Source: Streptomyces sp. ISL-66 (GTDB lineage Bacteria; Actinomycetota; Actinomycetes; Streptomycetales; Streptomycetaceae). From it: 54,750 nucleotides of DNA. The DNA lies in NCBI RefSeq assembly GCF_018614135.1, contig NZ_JAGGOW010000026.1, positions 1 through 54,750 on the forward strand, read 5' to 3'. Numbering within the stretch: the stretch's first letter is position 1; each line of letters starts with the position of its first letter. The notes under the pieces are model-generated. The model saw only the letters and a program-made list of their open reading frames with translations. It did not search any database and had not been told where the DNA came from. Below are positions 1 through 7,939 of the stretch, piece after piece. Made by a program: the position numbers and the translations under genes.

Positions 1-2036
1 GACCGGGGGCGGACGCGGCGCGCAGGCCGGGGGACGGGGTGCCCGTGGTGCCGGCCGACGGGCTGCCGGCACGCGCGGAGCCCGAGGTGCCGGTCGGCCG
101 CCCGGCCGATGCGTCCGCCGAAGCATCGGCGGAAGCACCCGCGCCGGGCAGCGGCGCCACGGAACCGGTCACCGCCGAACCGGCCGCCGGGCCGGTCGCC
201 CCCGGACCGGTCGCCGCCGAGAGGGCGTCGGCCAGCGCGCCCAGCTCCACGTGGACCACCGCCACCGGCTTGCCGGGATGCTCCCGGGCCGCCGCCCGCA
301 GGGCCTCCGCCAGGTCGTCGGCCAGCTCGTGCTCGCTCACCCAGGGGATCGCCGTGACGACCAGGGCGTCGTTGTCGGGCGAGGCCAGCGCCGCGGCGAC
401 CGCGGCGCGGAAGTCCTCCGGCGACGCGGCCGTCGTCAGGTCCAGCGGCGGGAGCGGGAGCAGCCCCTCCGTGAGGCAGGCGTCGTAGGTGAGGACGCCG
501 AGCGACTCGGAGTTCCCGAGGATCGCCACCCGGGGCCCGGCCGGCAGGGGCTGGGAGGCCAGCAGCAGGCCGACGTCCACCAGCTCCGTGACCGTGTCGA
601 CCCGGATCACGCCGGCCTGGCGCAGCAGCTCCGACACCGTCGCCTCGGGCAGCCGGGTGCCGGGGACCACGTGCCCGGCGGGGGTGTGGCGGCCGCCCTT
701 GGCGACGACCACCGGCTTGACGGCGGCCGTGCGCCGGGCGAGCCGGGTGAACTTCCTCGGGTTACCGAGGGTCTCCAGGTACATCAGCGCCACGTCGGTC
801 GCCTCGTCGTCGTACCAGTACTGGAGGATGTCGTTGCCCGAGACGTCCGCCCGGTTCCCGGCGGAGACGAAGGACGACAGCCCCTCCCCGCGCCGCAACA
901 GCCCGGAGAGCAGCGCGATGCCGATCGCCCCGGACTGGGTGAACAGGCCGACGCGGCCCCGCGCGGGGGCCGGGGCGGGGGCGAGCGAGGCGTTCAGCTC
1001 CACCTCGGGCGCGGTGTTGATCACCCCGAAGGCGTTGGGCCCGATCAACCGCATCCCGTACGAGCGCACCTGCCGCACCAGTTCGCGCTGGCGGGCCAGG
1101 CCTTCGGCGCCGCTCTCCCCGTAGCCGGCGGACAGCACCACCAGGCCCTGCACTCCGTGTTCGCCGCAGGCGGCCACCGCCGCCGGGACCCGGTCCGCCG
1201 GGACCGCGATCACGGCGAGGTCCACCGGGGCGCCGATGTCGCCGACCGCGCGGTAGGCCCGTACGCCGTCCAGCAGGTCGGCGGTGGCCGCCTCGTTGAC
1301 GGCGTAGAGGTGGCCGTGGAAGCCGCTGTCCCGCAGGTTGCGCAGGGCGGCCGCGCCCACTCCCCCGCCGGACCGGCTGACTCCGATCACGGCCACGGAT
1401 CCGGGGGCGAGCAGCCGCTGGACGGAGCGGGCCTCGGCGCGCTGTTCGCGGGCGCGCTGGACGGCGAGGGATTCGGCGGTGGGTTCGAGGTCGAGGGTGA
1501 GGTGGACGGAGCCGTCCTCGAAGCTGCGCTTCTGCTGGTAGCCGACGTCCGTGAACACCTTGATCATCTTGGTGTTGGCGGGCAGGACCTCGGCGACGAA
1601 GCGGCGGATACCCCGCTCGCGCGCCACCGCGCCGATGTGTTCGAGCAGGGCGGAGGCGACTCCGCGCCCCTGGTGGGCGTCCTGGACGAGGAAGGCGACC
1701 TCGGCCTCGTCGGAGGGCCCGGTGGCCGAGCGGCCGTCGGAGCCGATCCGGTCGAAGCGGACGGTGGCGATGAACTCGCCGCCGATCGTCGCGGCGAGGC
1801 CGACGCGGTCCACGTAGTCGTGGTGCGTGAAGCGGCGCACGTCGCGGTCGGAGAGCCGGGGGTAGGGAGCGAAGAACCGGTAGTACTTGGACTCGTCGGA
1901 GACCTGTTCGTAGAAGCTGACCAGCCGGCCGGCGTCGTCGGTGGTGATGGGCCGGATCCGGGCGGTTCCGCCGTCGCGCAGGACGACGTCCGCTTCCCAG
2001 TGGTCCGGGTACGAGGGGTCCGACTCGGTGGTCATG
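1..2036 (-). CDS. GNAT acetyltransferase fused to NDP-forming acyl-CoA ligase (3' end outside window)
   Basis: Predicted protein lysine acetyltransferase of the Pat type, with the acetyltransferase domain first. The start is ATG at 2036 (MTTESDPSYPDHWEADVVLR). Residues about 15-165 look like a GNAT fold (AHQGRGVASALLEHIG is the acetyl-CoA loop). Residues about 205-310 look like a CoA-binding Rossmann domain (LLAPGSVAVIGVSRSG), followed by a succinyl-CoA-ligase-like flavodoxin domain (GLFTQSGAIGIALLSG near 364). The reading frame stays open to base 1, so about 678 residues are visible and the expected C-terminal ATP-grasp domain lies outside. The last visible 70 residues are an Ala/Pro/Gly-rich linker. 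Salmonella Pat has the opposite domain order; the GNAT-first order is common in actinobacteria. It is divergent from ptsH. The fold assignment is solid; the target proteins are unknown. Confidence 0.88.
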
Positions 2037-2180
2037 GGGCCACCTTAGGGCGTGGACGGTTCGGGTGGCCCGGGCGCGGCGCATCGGGCAAGCTGTGCCG
2101 CATCAGGGCAAGCTGGGGTGGGTCGAACGGCGGGAGATCCGGGCCGAAGGCCGGTTCGACCATTCCGGGCGCCATGAGAG

Positions 2181-2196
2181 ACTGGTCTAGACAACC
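2181..2196. promoter_or_regulatory. DasR-responsive element (dre) in the ptsH promoter
   Basis: The 16-mer ACTGGTCTAGACAACC matches the dre consensus known from S. coelicolor (ACTGGTCTAGACCACT) at 14 of 16 positions, including the whole TGGTCTAGAC core. It ends 23 bp before the ptsH start codon, where a repressor would block transcription. DasR is the GntR/HutC-family, glucosamine-6-phosphate-responsive regulator of GlcNAc and PTS genes, and ptsH is a known target in S. coelicolor. The match is seen in the sequence; regulation here is inferred. Confidence 0.85.
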
Positions 2197-2219
2197 GTAA
2201 GAACCTGAAGGGCATCACC

Positions 2220-2501
2220 ATGGCAGAGCGCCGCGTCAACGTCGGGTGGGCCGAGGGCCTGCACGCTCGTCCCGCCTCGATCTTCGTCCGCGCGACGACC
2301 GCTTCCGGCGTCCCGGTGACCATCGCGAAGGCCGGCGGCGACCCCGTCAACGCCGCCTCCATGCTGGCGGTCCTGGGCCTGGGCGCCCAGGGCGGCGAGG
2401 AGATCGTCCTCACGTCCGAGGCCGAGGGTGCCGAGGCCGCGCTGGACCGCCTCGCCAAGCTGGTCGCCGAGGGTCTCGAGGAGCTCCCCGAGACCGTCTG
2501 A
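2220..2501 (+). CDS. ptsH: HPr phosphocarrier protein of the PTS
   Basis: This is the general phosphocarrier of the phosphoenolpyruvate:sugar phosphotransferase system. It accepts phosphate from enzyme I and passes it to EIIA domains in the cytoplasm. The 93-residue product has the usual family length. The active-site motif GLHARPAS places the phosphorylated histidine at His15. The region around Ser47 (NAASMLAVLGLGA) matches the regulatory-serine segment of Firmicutes HPr. The ATG at 2220 leaves the active-site His at the expected position. A DasR-like dre lies just upstream and a strong hairpin follows the stop codon, so it appears to be monocistronic. In Streptomyces HPr serves GlcNAc and fructose uptake. 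Confidence 0.97.
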   Translation: MAERRVNVGWAEGLHARPASIFVRATTASGVPVTIAKAGGDPVNAASMLAVLGLGAQGGEEIVLTSEAEGAEAALDRLAKLVAEGLEELPETV

Positions 2502-2526
2502 CCCTTCGGGTTCGACCCGCAGGAGT

Positions 2527-2579
2527 GCGCGAAGGAGCCGTTGTCCCCGACATCATCGGGGACAACGGCTCCTTCGCGT
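2527..2579 (+). terminator. Strong stem-loop terminator after ptsH
   Basis: The arms at 2528-2550 and 2556-2578 pair perfectly over about 23 bp around a 5-nt loop, starting 26 bp after the ptsH stop. There is no T-tract, which is common for Streptomyces terminators. The symmetrical stem could also stop transcription arriving from the GntR gene on the other strand. Confidence 0.88.
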
Positions 2580-2753
2580 TCCGGACCGCACGGCGATGAC
2601 CACCACACGGCCCGAAATGCGCGACCGAAAACACACGGCCGGAAATGCGCACCGGGAATTCAGGCCGACGAGCGGGCCGCACGCGGTCATGAATTGCACC
2701 GCCCCAGATATCCCGGGCCAGCGCGAATATCAGACCTTCGTATACGGGCTTTG

Positions 2754-3419
2754 TTAATGCGGGCCGCCCGCCATGTTTACGGCAGGTTGCAAAGTCCTCA
2801 CCCGGAGCCGGTGCGCCTGCGCCGCCCGGTCCACGTGGAGCGCGGTCAGCGCCCGGGCCCGCTCGGCGTCGCCCCGGGCCACCGCGTCCACGATCGCGCC
2901 GTGCTCCGCCCAGGACTCCACGGGCCGCACCGGGGCGTCCACCACGTACATCCAGGACACCTTGTGGCGCATCTGCGTGAGCAGTGCGATGAGGCCGGGG
3001 CTGGCGGAGGCCTGGCCGAGCGTCTCGTGGAACCAGCCGCCCAGGGAACGCAGATCCTCCCCCTGCCCCCTCCTTGCCCGCTCCTGGCCCAGCCTGACCA
3101 GGCCCCGCAGCACCCTGAGGTGGCCCTCGCTGCGCCGCCGGGCGGCGCGTGCGGCCGCCAGCGGCTCCAGCAGCATCCGCAGCTCCAGGAGGTCCGCCGC
3201 CTCCTGCTCGGTCGGCTCGGCCACGCAGGCGCCCGCGTGCCGCCGGGTGGTGACGAACCCCTCGGACTCCAGCGTGCGCAGTGCCTCGCGCACCGGGACG
3301 CGCGAGACGCCGTACCGGCGGGCCAGCACCTCTTCGGTCAGTCGGCCGCCGGGCTCGAACACCCCGGAGACGATGTCGTCGCGGATTGCTGTGCATACCG
3401 TGTGCGCGGGAATACGCAA
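2754..3419 (-). CDS. GntR/FadR-family transcriptional regulator
   Basis: DNA-binding regulator with an N-terminal winged helix (AIRDDIVSGVFEPGGRLTEE, then RYGVSRVPVREALRTLESEG) and a C-terminal FCD ligand-binding domain (LLELRMLLEPLAAARAARR through AEHGAIVDAVARGDAERARAL). The preferred start is TTG at 3419, giving 221 residues, because GGAGG lies a few bases upstream and the product then begins just before the winged helix. An upstream in-frame ATG at 3512 would add a 31-residue tail of non-family sequence and has no clear ribosome binding site. FCD regulators usually sense small carboxylic acids. The ligand and targets are unknown, and there is no metabolic partner gene next to it. Confidence 0.85.
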   Translation of the reverse strand: MRIPAHTVCTAIRDDIVSGVFEPGGRLTEEVLARRYGVSRVPVREALRTLESEGFVTTRRHAGACVAEPTEQEAADLLELRMLLEPLAAARAARRRSEGHLRVLRGLVRLGQERARRGQGEDLRSLGGWFHETLGQASASPGLIALLTQMRHKVSWMYVVDAPVRPVESWAEHGAIVDAVARGDAERARALTALHVDRAAQAHRLRVRTLQPAVNMAGGPH

Positions 3420-3436
3420 GACCGGACCTCCGCCTT

Positions 3437-3509
3437 TTTCGTATGACTGTGCGCGCTGCGACTCTATTGCAACACACGATAATTTCCGAGGGCGGCCGGA
3501 AATACGAAA
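3437..3509. promoter_or_regulatory. Widely spaced inverted repeat in the GntR gene promoter
   Basis: TTTCGTAT at 3437-3444 and ATACGAAA at 3502-3509 form an 8-bp inverted repeat with half-sites 57 bp apart, in an AT-richer stretch just upstream of the GntR start. It may be an autoregulatory operator. Only the symmetry is seen; binding is inference. Confidence 0.3.
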
Positions 3510-3546
3510 CATTCACACGAAGCCGGAGCCTGAGCCGAAGTCGAAG

Positions 3547-3575
3547 CCTCCGAACCCTCCGAACCCTCCGGAAGC
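3547..3575. repeat. Short tandem repeat, unit CCTCCGAAC
   Basis: Two exact and one imperfect copy of a 9-bp unit sit between the GntR promoter and the M23 terminator. No coding use is evident. Confidence 0.6.
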
Positions 3576-3624
3576 AACGGACCCCCGGCCCACGCGCCCC
3601 CGGACCGACACGCGGCGAGCAACA

Positions 3625-3659
3625 CGAAGGCCCCGGCTCGGAAAGAGCCGGGGCCTTCG
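3625..3659 (-). terminator. Stem-loop terminator of the M23 peptidase gene
   Basis: The arms at 3625-3639 and 3645-3659 pair perfectly over 15 bp with a GGAAA loop. The hairpin sits 35 bp past the M23 stop codon on the minus strand. Confidence 0.88.
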
Positions 3660-3694
3660 GGAGACGCGCGGTGCGGGCGGCCGGTGCGGACCGG

Positions 3695-4495
3695 TCAGAC
3701 GGTGACCCCGTGCGAGCGCAGGTACGCGACCGGGTCGATGTCCGAGCCGTAGTCGGCGCCGGTACGGGCCTCGAAGTGCAGGTGCGGGCCGCTGGAGTTG
3801 CCGGTGGAGCCCGACAGGCCGATCTTCTGGCCCGGGGTGACCTGCTGGCCCACGGAGACGCTCAGCGAGGACATGTGGCCGTACTGGGTGTAGGTGCCGT
3901 CGGCGTGCTTGATGACGACGTTGTTGCCGTACGCGCCGCCGTAGCCCGCCTCGACCACGGTGCCCAGGCCGACCGAGTGGACCTCGGTGCCGGAGGAGGC
4001 GTGGAAGTCGATGCCGGTGTGGCTGCCGGAGGACCACATGCCGCCGCCCGCGTGGTACTGCGTGCTGACGTAGGTGTCCGAGAGCGGGGACACGAAGGTG
4101 TTGAGGCGCTTGCGCTCCTCCTCGCGGGCCGCGCGCTCGGCGGCCTCGCGCTCGGCCTTGGCCCGCGCTTCGGCCTTCGCCTTGGCCTCCGCCGCCCGCT
4201 GCTTCGCCTCGGCCTCGGCCTGCGCCTTGGCGGCGGCGGCCTCCGCGGCCCGCTGCTGCGAGGCGGCCTGGGCCTGGATCTCGCCCTCGAGCCCGTCGGC
4301 GACGACGACGATGTTGTTCAGGCCGGTGTCCTCGACGGAGGGGGCCTTGTCCGCGGCGAACGCCGGGCCGGCCAGGGAGCCGACGACACCCGTGGTGGCG
4401 AGGGCCGCTATGCCGGCGTAGCCGGCGGTCCTGCGGCTCAGACGACTGGAACCGCGGTGCTTGCCGGAGCCGGCGGTACGACTGCCAAACGCCAT
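3695..4495 (-). CDS. Secreted M23 (LytM-type) peptidoglycan endopeptidase
   Basis: Zinc metallopeptidase expected to cut peptide cross-bridges of peptidoglycan outside the cell. The 266-residue product has an Arg-rich, hydrophobic signal sequence ending near PAFAADK (about residue 48). A charged Ala/Glu/Lys coiled coil spans about 70-130, and a C-terminal M23 domain follows. The metal and catalytic residues are visible: H159-x3-D163 (SHTGIDFH), H207 (YGHMS) and H238-x-H240 (GPHLHFE). The start at 4495 gives a complete signal peptide. A c-di-AMP riboswitch occupies the leader, so expression probably falls when c-di-AMP is high, tying wall turnover to osmotic and developmental signals. A terminator follows. 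The family call is firm; the substrate bond is not shown by the sequence. Confidence 0.94.
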   Translation of the reverse strand: MAFGSRTAGSGKHRGSSRLSRRTAGYAGIAALATTGVVGSLAGPAFAADKAPSVEDTGLNNIVVVADGLEGEIQAQAASQQRAAEAAAAKAQAEAEAKQRAAEAKAKAEARAKAEREAAERAAREEERKRLNTFVSPLSDTYVSTQYHAGGGMWSSGSHTGIDFHASSGTEVHSVGLGTVVEAGYGGAYGNNVVIKHADGTYTQYGHMSSLSVSVGQQVTPGQKIGLSGSTGNSSGPHLHFEARTGADYGSDIDPVAYLRSHGVTV

Positions 4496-4522
4496 GAAGG
4501 GGCTGATCCTTTCCTTCCCTCT

Positions 4523-4690
4523 CGCCTACCGGGTTAGCTGACGGGTTCGGAGCAGGAAGGTCTCCTACGGGCCTCCACTTGCGAGGCGGCCCGATTCACC
4601 CCAGGGACACATGTGGGTCCCCGGCTCCCCAGGCTCGCGCCTGACGGGGACTCGGCGATCGCTGCCCGGTGCCGCGGATGCGGCGGTCAC
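4523..4690 (-). promoter_or_regulatory. ydaO/yuaA-type c-di-AMP riboswitch
   Basis: On the minus strand the leader contains GGGGTGAATC (4594-4603) and the 3' signature CCGTCAGCTAACCCGGTAGG (4525-4544), both characteristic of the ydaO class. The element ends about 28 nt before the M23 start codon. From known examples, these leaders in Streptomyces precede wall hydrolases and resuscitation-promoting factors and turn expression off when c-di-AMP binds. The 5' boundary is approximate. Confidence 0.87.
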
Positions 4691-4806
4691 AACTGACGGA
4701 CAGCACGGACGACGCTAGGCGGATCATCAGCCAATCGCCAAACAGACGCGTCTTTTTGTTGCGTTCGCCACACCACATACAAGCAACCACACCACTAAAC
4801 AGACAA

Positions 4807-4841
4807 AAGGGGCCCCAGCGAATAAATCGCCGGAACCCCTT
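4807..4841 (-). terminator. Rho-independent terminator of the M16 protease operon
   Basis: On the minus strand, AAGGGG pairs with CCCCTT and an inner GCG pairs with CGC around an AT-rich loop. A T-rich run (CCCCTTTTGTCTGTTT) follows. It lies 11 bp after the stop codon of the downstream M16 gene. Confidence 0.87.
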
Positions 4842-4851
4842 GGCTGTCCGA

Positions 4852-6243
4852 TCAGTTGGTGACCACGGTCACCTCACCGAGCCCGAGGGCGCGCACCGGC
4901 TCCTCGATCTGCGAGGCGTCACCCACCAGGACGGTGACCAGGCGGTTCACCGGGAACGCACTAACGACCGCCGAAGTGGCCTCCACCGTCCCGGTTTCGG
5001 CGAGCCGCGCGTACAACTGCGCCTGGTAGTCGTCCGGCAGCTCCTGCTCGACCTGGTCGGCGAGCGTGCCCGCGACCGAGGCGGCCGTCTCGAACTTCAG
5101 CGGAGCCACGCCCACCAAGTTCTGTACCGCAACGTCCCGTTCGGCATCGGTCAGGCCGTCCTTCGCGAGGGTGCGCAGCACCTTCCAGAGGTCGTCCAGC
5201 GCCGGGCCGGTGTTCGGGGTGTCCACCGAGCCGCTGATGGCGAGCATCGAGGCGCCCTTGCCGTCGGCGGTGGAGCGCAGCACCTGGCCGAAGGCGCGCA
5301 CGCCGTACGTGTACCCCTTCTCCTCGCGCAGCACCTTGTCCAGGCGCGAGGTGAGGGTGCCGCCCAGGCAGTACGTGCCGAGCACCTGGGGCGCCCAGAC
5401 CCGGTCGTGCCGGTCCGGCCCGATGCGGCCGATCAACAGCTGGGTCTGGACCGCGCCGGGCCGGTCCACGATGACCACGCGGCCGGTGTCGTCGGCGGTG
5501 ATCGGCGGTACGGCACGCGGCTCGGTGGTGTCACCGGTCCACGCGCCCAGGGTGTCCGCGAGGACGGCGTCCAGGTCGATCCCGGTCAGATCGCCGACGA
5601 CCACCGCGGTGGTCGTCGCGGGGCGTACGTGGGCCTCGTAGAAGGCGCGTACGGCCGCGGAGTCGATGCGGGAGACCGTGTCCTCGGTGCCCTGGCGGGG
5701 GCGGGACATCCGCAGGGTGGCCGGGAACAGCTCCTTGGAGAGCTCCTTGGCGGCGCGGCGCTGCGGGTTGGCCAGCTCGTGCGGGATCTCGTCGAGCCGG
5801 TTGCGCACCAGGCGGTCGACCTCGGCGTCGGCGAAGGCCGGCGCGCGCAGCGCCTCGGCGACCAGGCCGAGCGCCTTGTGCAGCCGGGAGGCGGGAACCT
5901 CCAGCGAGACCCGCAGGCCCGGGTGGTCGGCGTGCGCGTCGAGGGTGGCCCCACAGCGGTCCAGCTCGGCCGCGAACTCCTCGGCGGAGTGCTTGTCGGT
6001 GCCCTCGGCCAGCGCGCGGGCCATGATGGTGGCCACGCCGTCGAGGCCCTCGGGCTCCGCGTCCAGCGGGGCGGCGAGGTTGATCTCGACCGCGATGACC
6101 TGCTGCCCGGGGCGGTGGCAGCGCAGCAGGGTCAGACCGTTGGCCAGTACCCCGCGGTCGGGGGCCGGGAAGGCCCACGGCTGCGGCTCGCCGGCCTGGG
6201 GGCGCGGGTGGAAGGTCATCGTGACGGCTGCGGTGTCGCTCAC
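4852..6243 (-). CDS. M16-family peptidase-like protein, non-catalytic partner
   Basis: A 463-residue insulinase-fold protein made of the usual two repeated halves. The zinc-binding HxxEH motif is absent where it should stand in the first half (the segment around EGTDKHSAEEFAAELDRCGA). The C-terminal half keeps the conserved EEKGYTYGVRAF segment, which is typical of the regulatory subunit of heterodimeric M16B proteases. The start is GTG at 6243, and its bases overlap the TGA of the upstream gene (GTGA), so translation is coupled and a 1:1 complex is likely. A terminator follows. It probably forms a clam-shell heterodimer with the catalytic subunit encoded upstream. Confidence 0.93.
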   Translation of the reverse strand: MSDTAAVTMTFHPRPQAGEPQPWAFPAPDRGVLANGLTLLRCHRPGQQVIAVEINLAAPLDAEPEGLDGVATIMARALAEGTDKHSAEEFAAELDRCGATLDAHADHPGLRVSLEVPASRLHKALGLVAEALRAPAFADAEVDRLVRNRLDEIPHELANPQRRAAKELSKELFPATLRMSRPRQGTEDTVSRIDSAAVRAFYEAHVRPATTTAVVVGDLTGIDLDAVLADTLGAWTGDTTEPRAVPPITADDTGRVVIVDRPGAVQTQLLIGRIGPDRHDRVWAPQVLGTYCLGGTLTSRLDKVLREEKGYTYGVRAFGQVLRSTADGKGASMLAISGSVDTPNTGPALDDLWKVLRTLAKDGLTDAERDVAVQNLVGVAPLKFETAASVAGTLADQVEQELPDDYQAQLYARLAETGTVEATSAVVSAFPVNRLVTVLVGDASQIEEPVRALGLGEVTVVTN

Positions 6244-7619
6244 TGCTCCGCCCCTTCGTTCTCGTCGCCGTTCCCGGCGCTCTCGTCGGTGTCGTCCGGC
6301 CCGTCGGTCTCGTCCGCGGCGATCGGCTCGTACACGAGCACCGCGCGGTTGTCCGGGCGCAGGCGGGCCGCGGCCACGGCCTGCACCTCCTCGGCGGTGA
6401 TGTCGAGGACGCGCTGGACGGCGGTCAGGGCCAGCTGCGGATCGCCGAACAGCACCGCGAAGCGGCACAGTTCGTCGGCGCGGCCGGACACCGTGCTCAG
6501 CCGGTCCAGCCACTCGCGCTCCAGCTGGGCCTGGGCGCGCTCCATCTCCTCGGCCGTCGGTCCCTCGGCGGCGAACCGCGCGAGCTCCTCGTCGACGGCG
6601 GCCTCGATGTCGGGCACCTCGACCCCGCTGGAGGTCTTGACGTCCAGCCAGCCGAGGGAGGGCGCGCCGGCCAGGCGCAGCATGCCGAAGCCGGCCGCCA
6701 CGGCGCTCTGGTCGCGTCGCACCAGGCGGTTGTGCAGCCGGGAGGAGTCGCCGCTGCCGAGGATGGTCAGCGCCACGTCGGCGGCGTCGCACTCGCGGGT
6801 GCCGTCGTGCGGGAGCCGGTAGGCGGCCATCAGCGCGCGGGCCGGGACCTCTTCGACGATCTCCTCGCGGAGCTGCTCACCCATGATGTCGGGGAGCGAG
6901 CCGTCGCGCGGCGGCTGCTTGCCGTCGTGGGCGGGGATGGTGCCGAAGTACTTCTCGATCCAGGCGAGCGTCCGCTCCGGGTCGATGTCGCCGACGACCG
7001 ACAGCACCGCGTTGTTGGGCGCGTAGTACGTGCGGAAGAAGGTGCGCGCGTCCTCCAGGGACGCGGCGTCCAGATCGGCCATCGAACCGATCGGGGTGTG
7101 GTGGTACGGGTGGCCGTCCGGGTACGCGAGGGCCGTCAGCTTCTCGAAGGCCGTGCCGTAGGGGACGTTGTCGTAGCGCTGGCGGCGCTCGTTCTTCACG
7201 ACGTCGCGCTGGTTCTCCATGGACTCGTCGTCCAGGGCGGCCAGCAGCGAGCCCATCCGGTCCGCCTCCAGCCACAGCGCGAGCTCCAGCTGATGGGTCG
7301 GCATCGTCTCGAAGTAGTTGGTGCGCTCGAAGCTGGTGGTGCCGTTGAGGGAGCCGCCGGCGCCCTGGACCAGCTCGAAGTGATCGTTGCCGGACACGTT
7401 CTTCGAGCCCTGGAACATCAGGTGCTCGAAGAGGTGAGCCAGGCCGGTACGCCCCTTGACTTCGTGGCGCGAGCCGACGTCGTACCAGAGGCAGACCGCG
7501 GCGACCGGGGTCAGGTGGTCCTCGGACAGCACCACGCGCAGGCCGTTGGCCAGCCTGTGCTCGGTCGCTGTGAGGCCGCCGGAGCCGGCCTGGGCTGTGG
7601 CCGTGTGACCCATGGGCAT
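6240..7619 (-). CDS. M16-family zinc metallopeptidase, catalytic subunit
   Basis: A 459-residue pitrilysin-like protease. The inverted zinc motif HLFEH is present (GLAHLFEHLMFQGSKNVSG, near residue 60), and the distal glutamate falls in the segment DDESMENQRDVVKNERRQRYD. The ATG at 7619 is preceded by GAAGGGAC at suitable spacing; ATG at 7613 is an alternative. There is no signal peptide, so it should act in the cytoplasm or after processing. It overlaps the downstream non-catalytic M16 gene by 4 bp. The gene is divergent from parC across about 320 bp. Natural substrates of actinobacterial M16B pairs are not established. Confidence 0.95.
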   Translation of the reverse strand: MPMGHTATAQAGSGGLTATEHRLANGLRVVLSEDHLTPVAAVCLWYDVGSRHEVKGRTGLAHLFEHLMFQGSKNVSGNDHFELVQGAGGSLNGTTSFERTNYFETMPTHQLELALWLEADRMGSLLAALDDESMENQRDVVKNERRQRYDNVPYGTAFEKLTALAYPDGHPYHHTPIGSMADLDAASLEDARTFFRTYYAPNNAVLSVVGDIDPERTLAWIEKYFGTIPAHDGKQPPRDGSLPDIMGEQLREEIVEEVPARALMAAYRLPHDGTRECDAADVALTILGSGDSSRLHNRLVRRDQSAVAAGFGMLRLAGAPSLGWLDVKTSSGVEVPDIEAAVDEELARFAAEGPTAEEMERAQAQLEREWLDRLSTVSGRADELCRFAVLFGDPQLALTAVQRVLDITAEEVQAVAAARLRPDNRAVLVYEPIAADETDGPDDTDESAGNGDENEGAEQ

Positions 7620-7939
7620 GTGGTCCCTTCGATCGCGATGCAGAGATTCCTGTCAGACCTGCCACTGTATGCAAGCGCGTCGGCGACCGGAGAAGTTCCC
7701 GGCCCACTCCTGGGTCGGAGTCGGCGTTGTCGGTGCCTCGGGCCACAATGGTCCGCGTCACCCGCGTACGAATCCCAGCCAGACCCCAGCCAGACCCCAG
7801 CCCCCCGTCCCGCCCCCGCCCGGCATCCGCCGGACCCGACTACACCCGCGTACCGCCTCCGTACGAGACTCGTACGAAGCAAGAGCCCACCCCGTGACAG
7901 CCCAGCTCATCCGATTCTTGGTTAAGGAGCCGCGCAGCG
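7620..7939. promoter_or_regulatory. Divergent promoter region between M16 operon and parC
   Basis: This 320-bp gap carries both promoters. It contains a direct repeat of CAGCCAGACCC at about 7780-7808 and a perfect palindrome GTACGAG-A-CTCGTAC at 7861-7875, about 65 bp upstream of the parC start. The palindrome is operator-like. AAGGAG at 7924-7929 is the parC ribosome binding site. I see no convincing -10/-35 pair and no small gene. Confidence 0.5.

Noticed and set aside
2081..2115. Direct repeat of GCATC(A)GGGCAAGCTG, the second copy faintly like the ends of the MITE-like element at 10451
   Set aside because: Only about a dozen bases agree, with an indel, and there is no inverted partner; treated as chance similarity.
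251..2200. Long plus-strand frame of 649 codons opposite the GNAT/CoA ligase gene
   Set aside because: Composition is Gly/Arg/Val-rich without family motifs; the minus-strand frame shows clear GNAT and CoA-binding signatures.
4596..4790. 64-codon minus-strand frame inside the M23 leader
   Set aside because: It overlaps the c-di-AMP riboswitch and has no ribosome binding site or family features.
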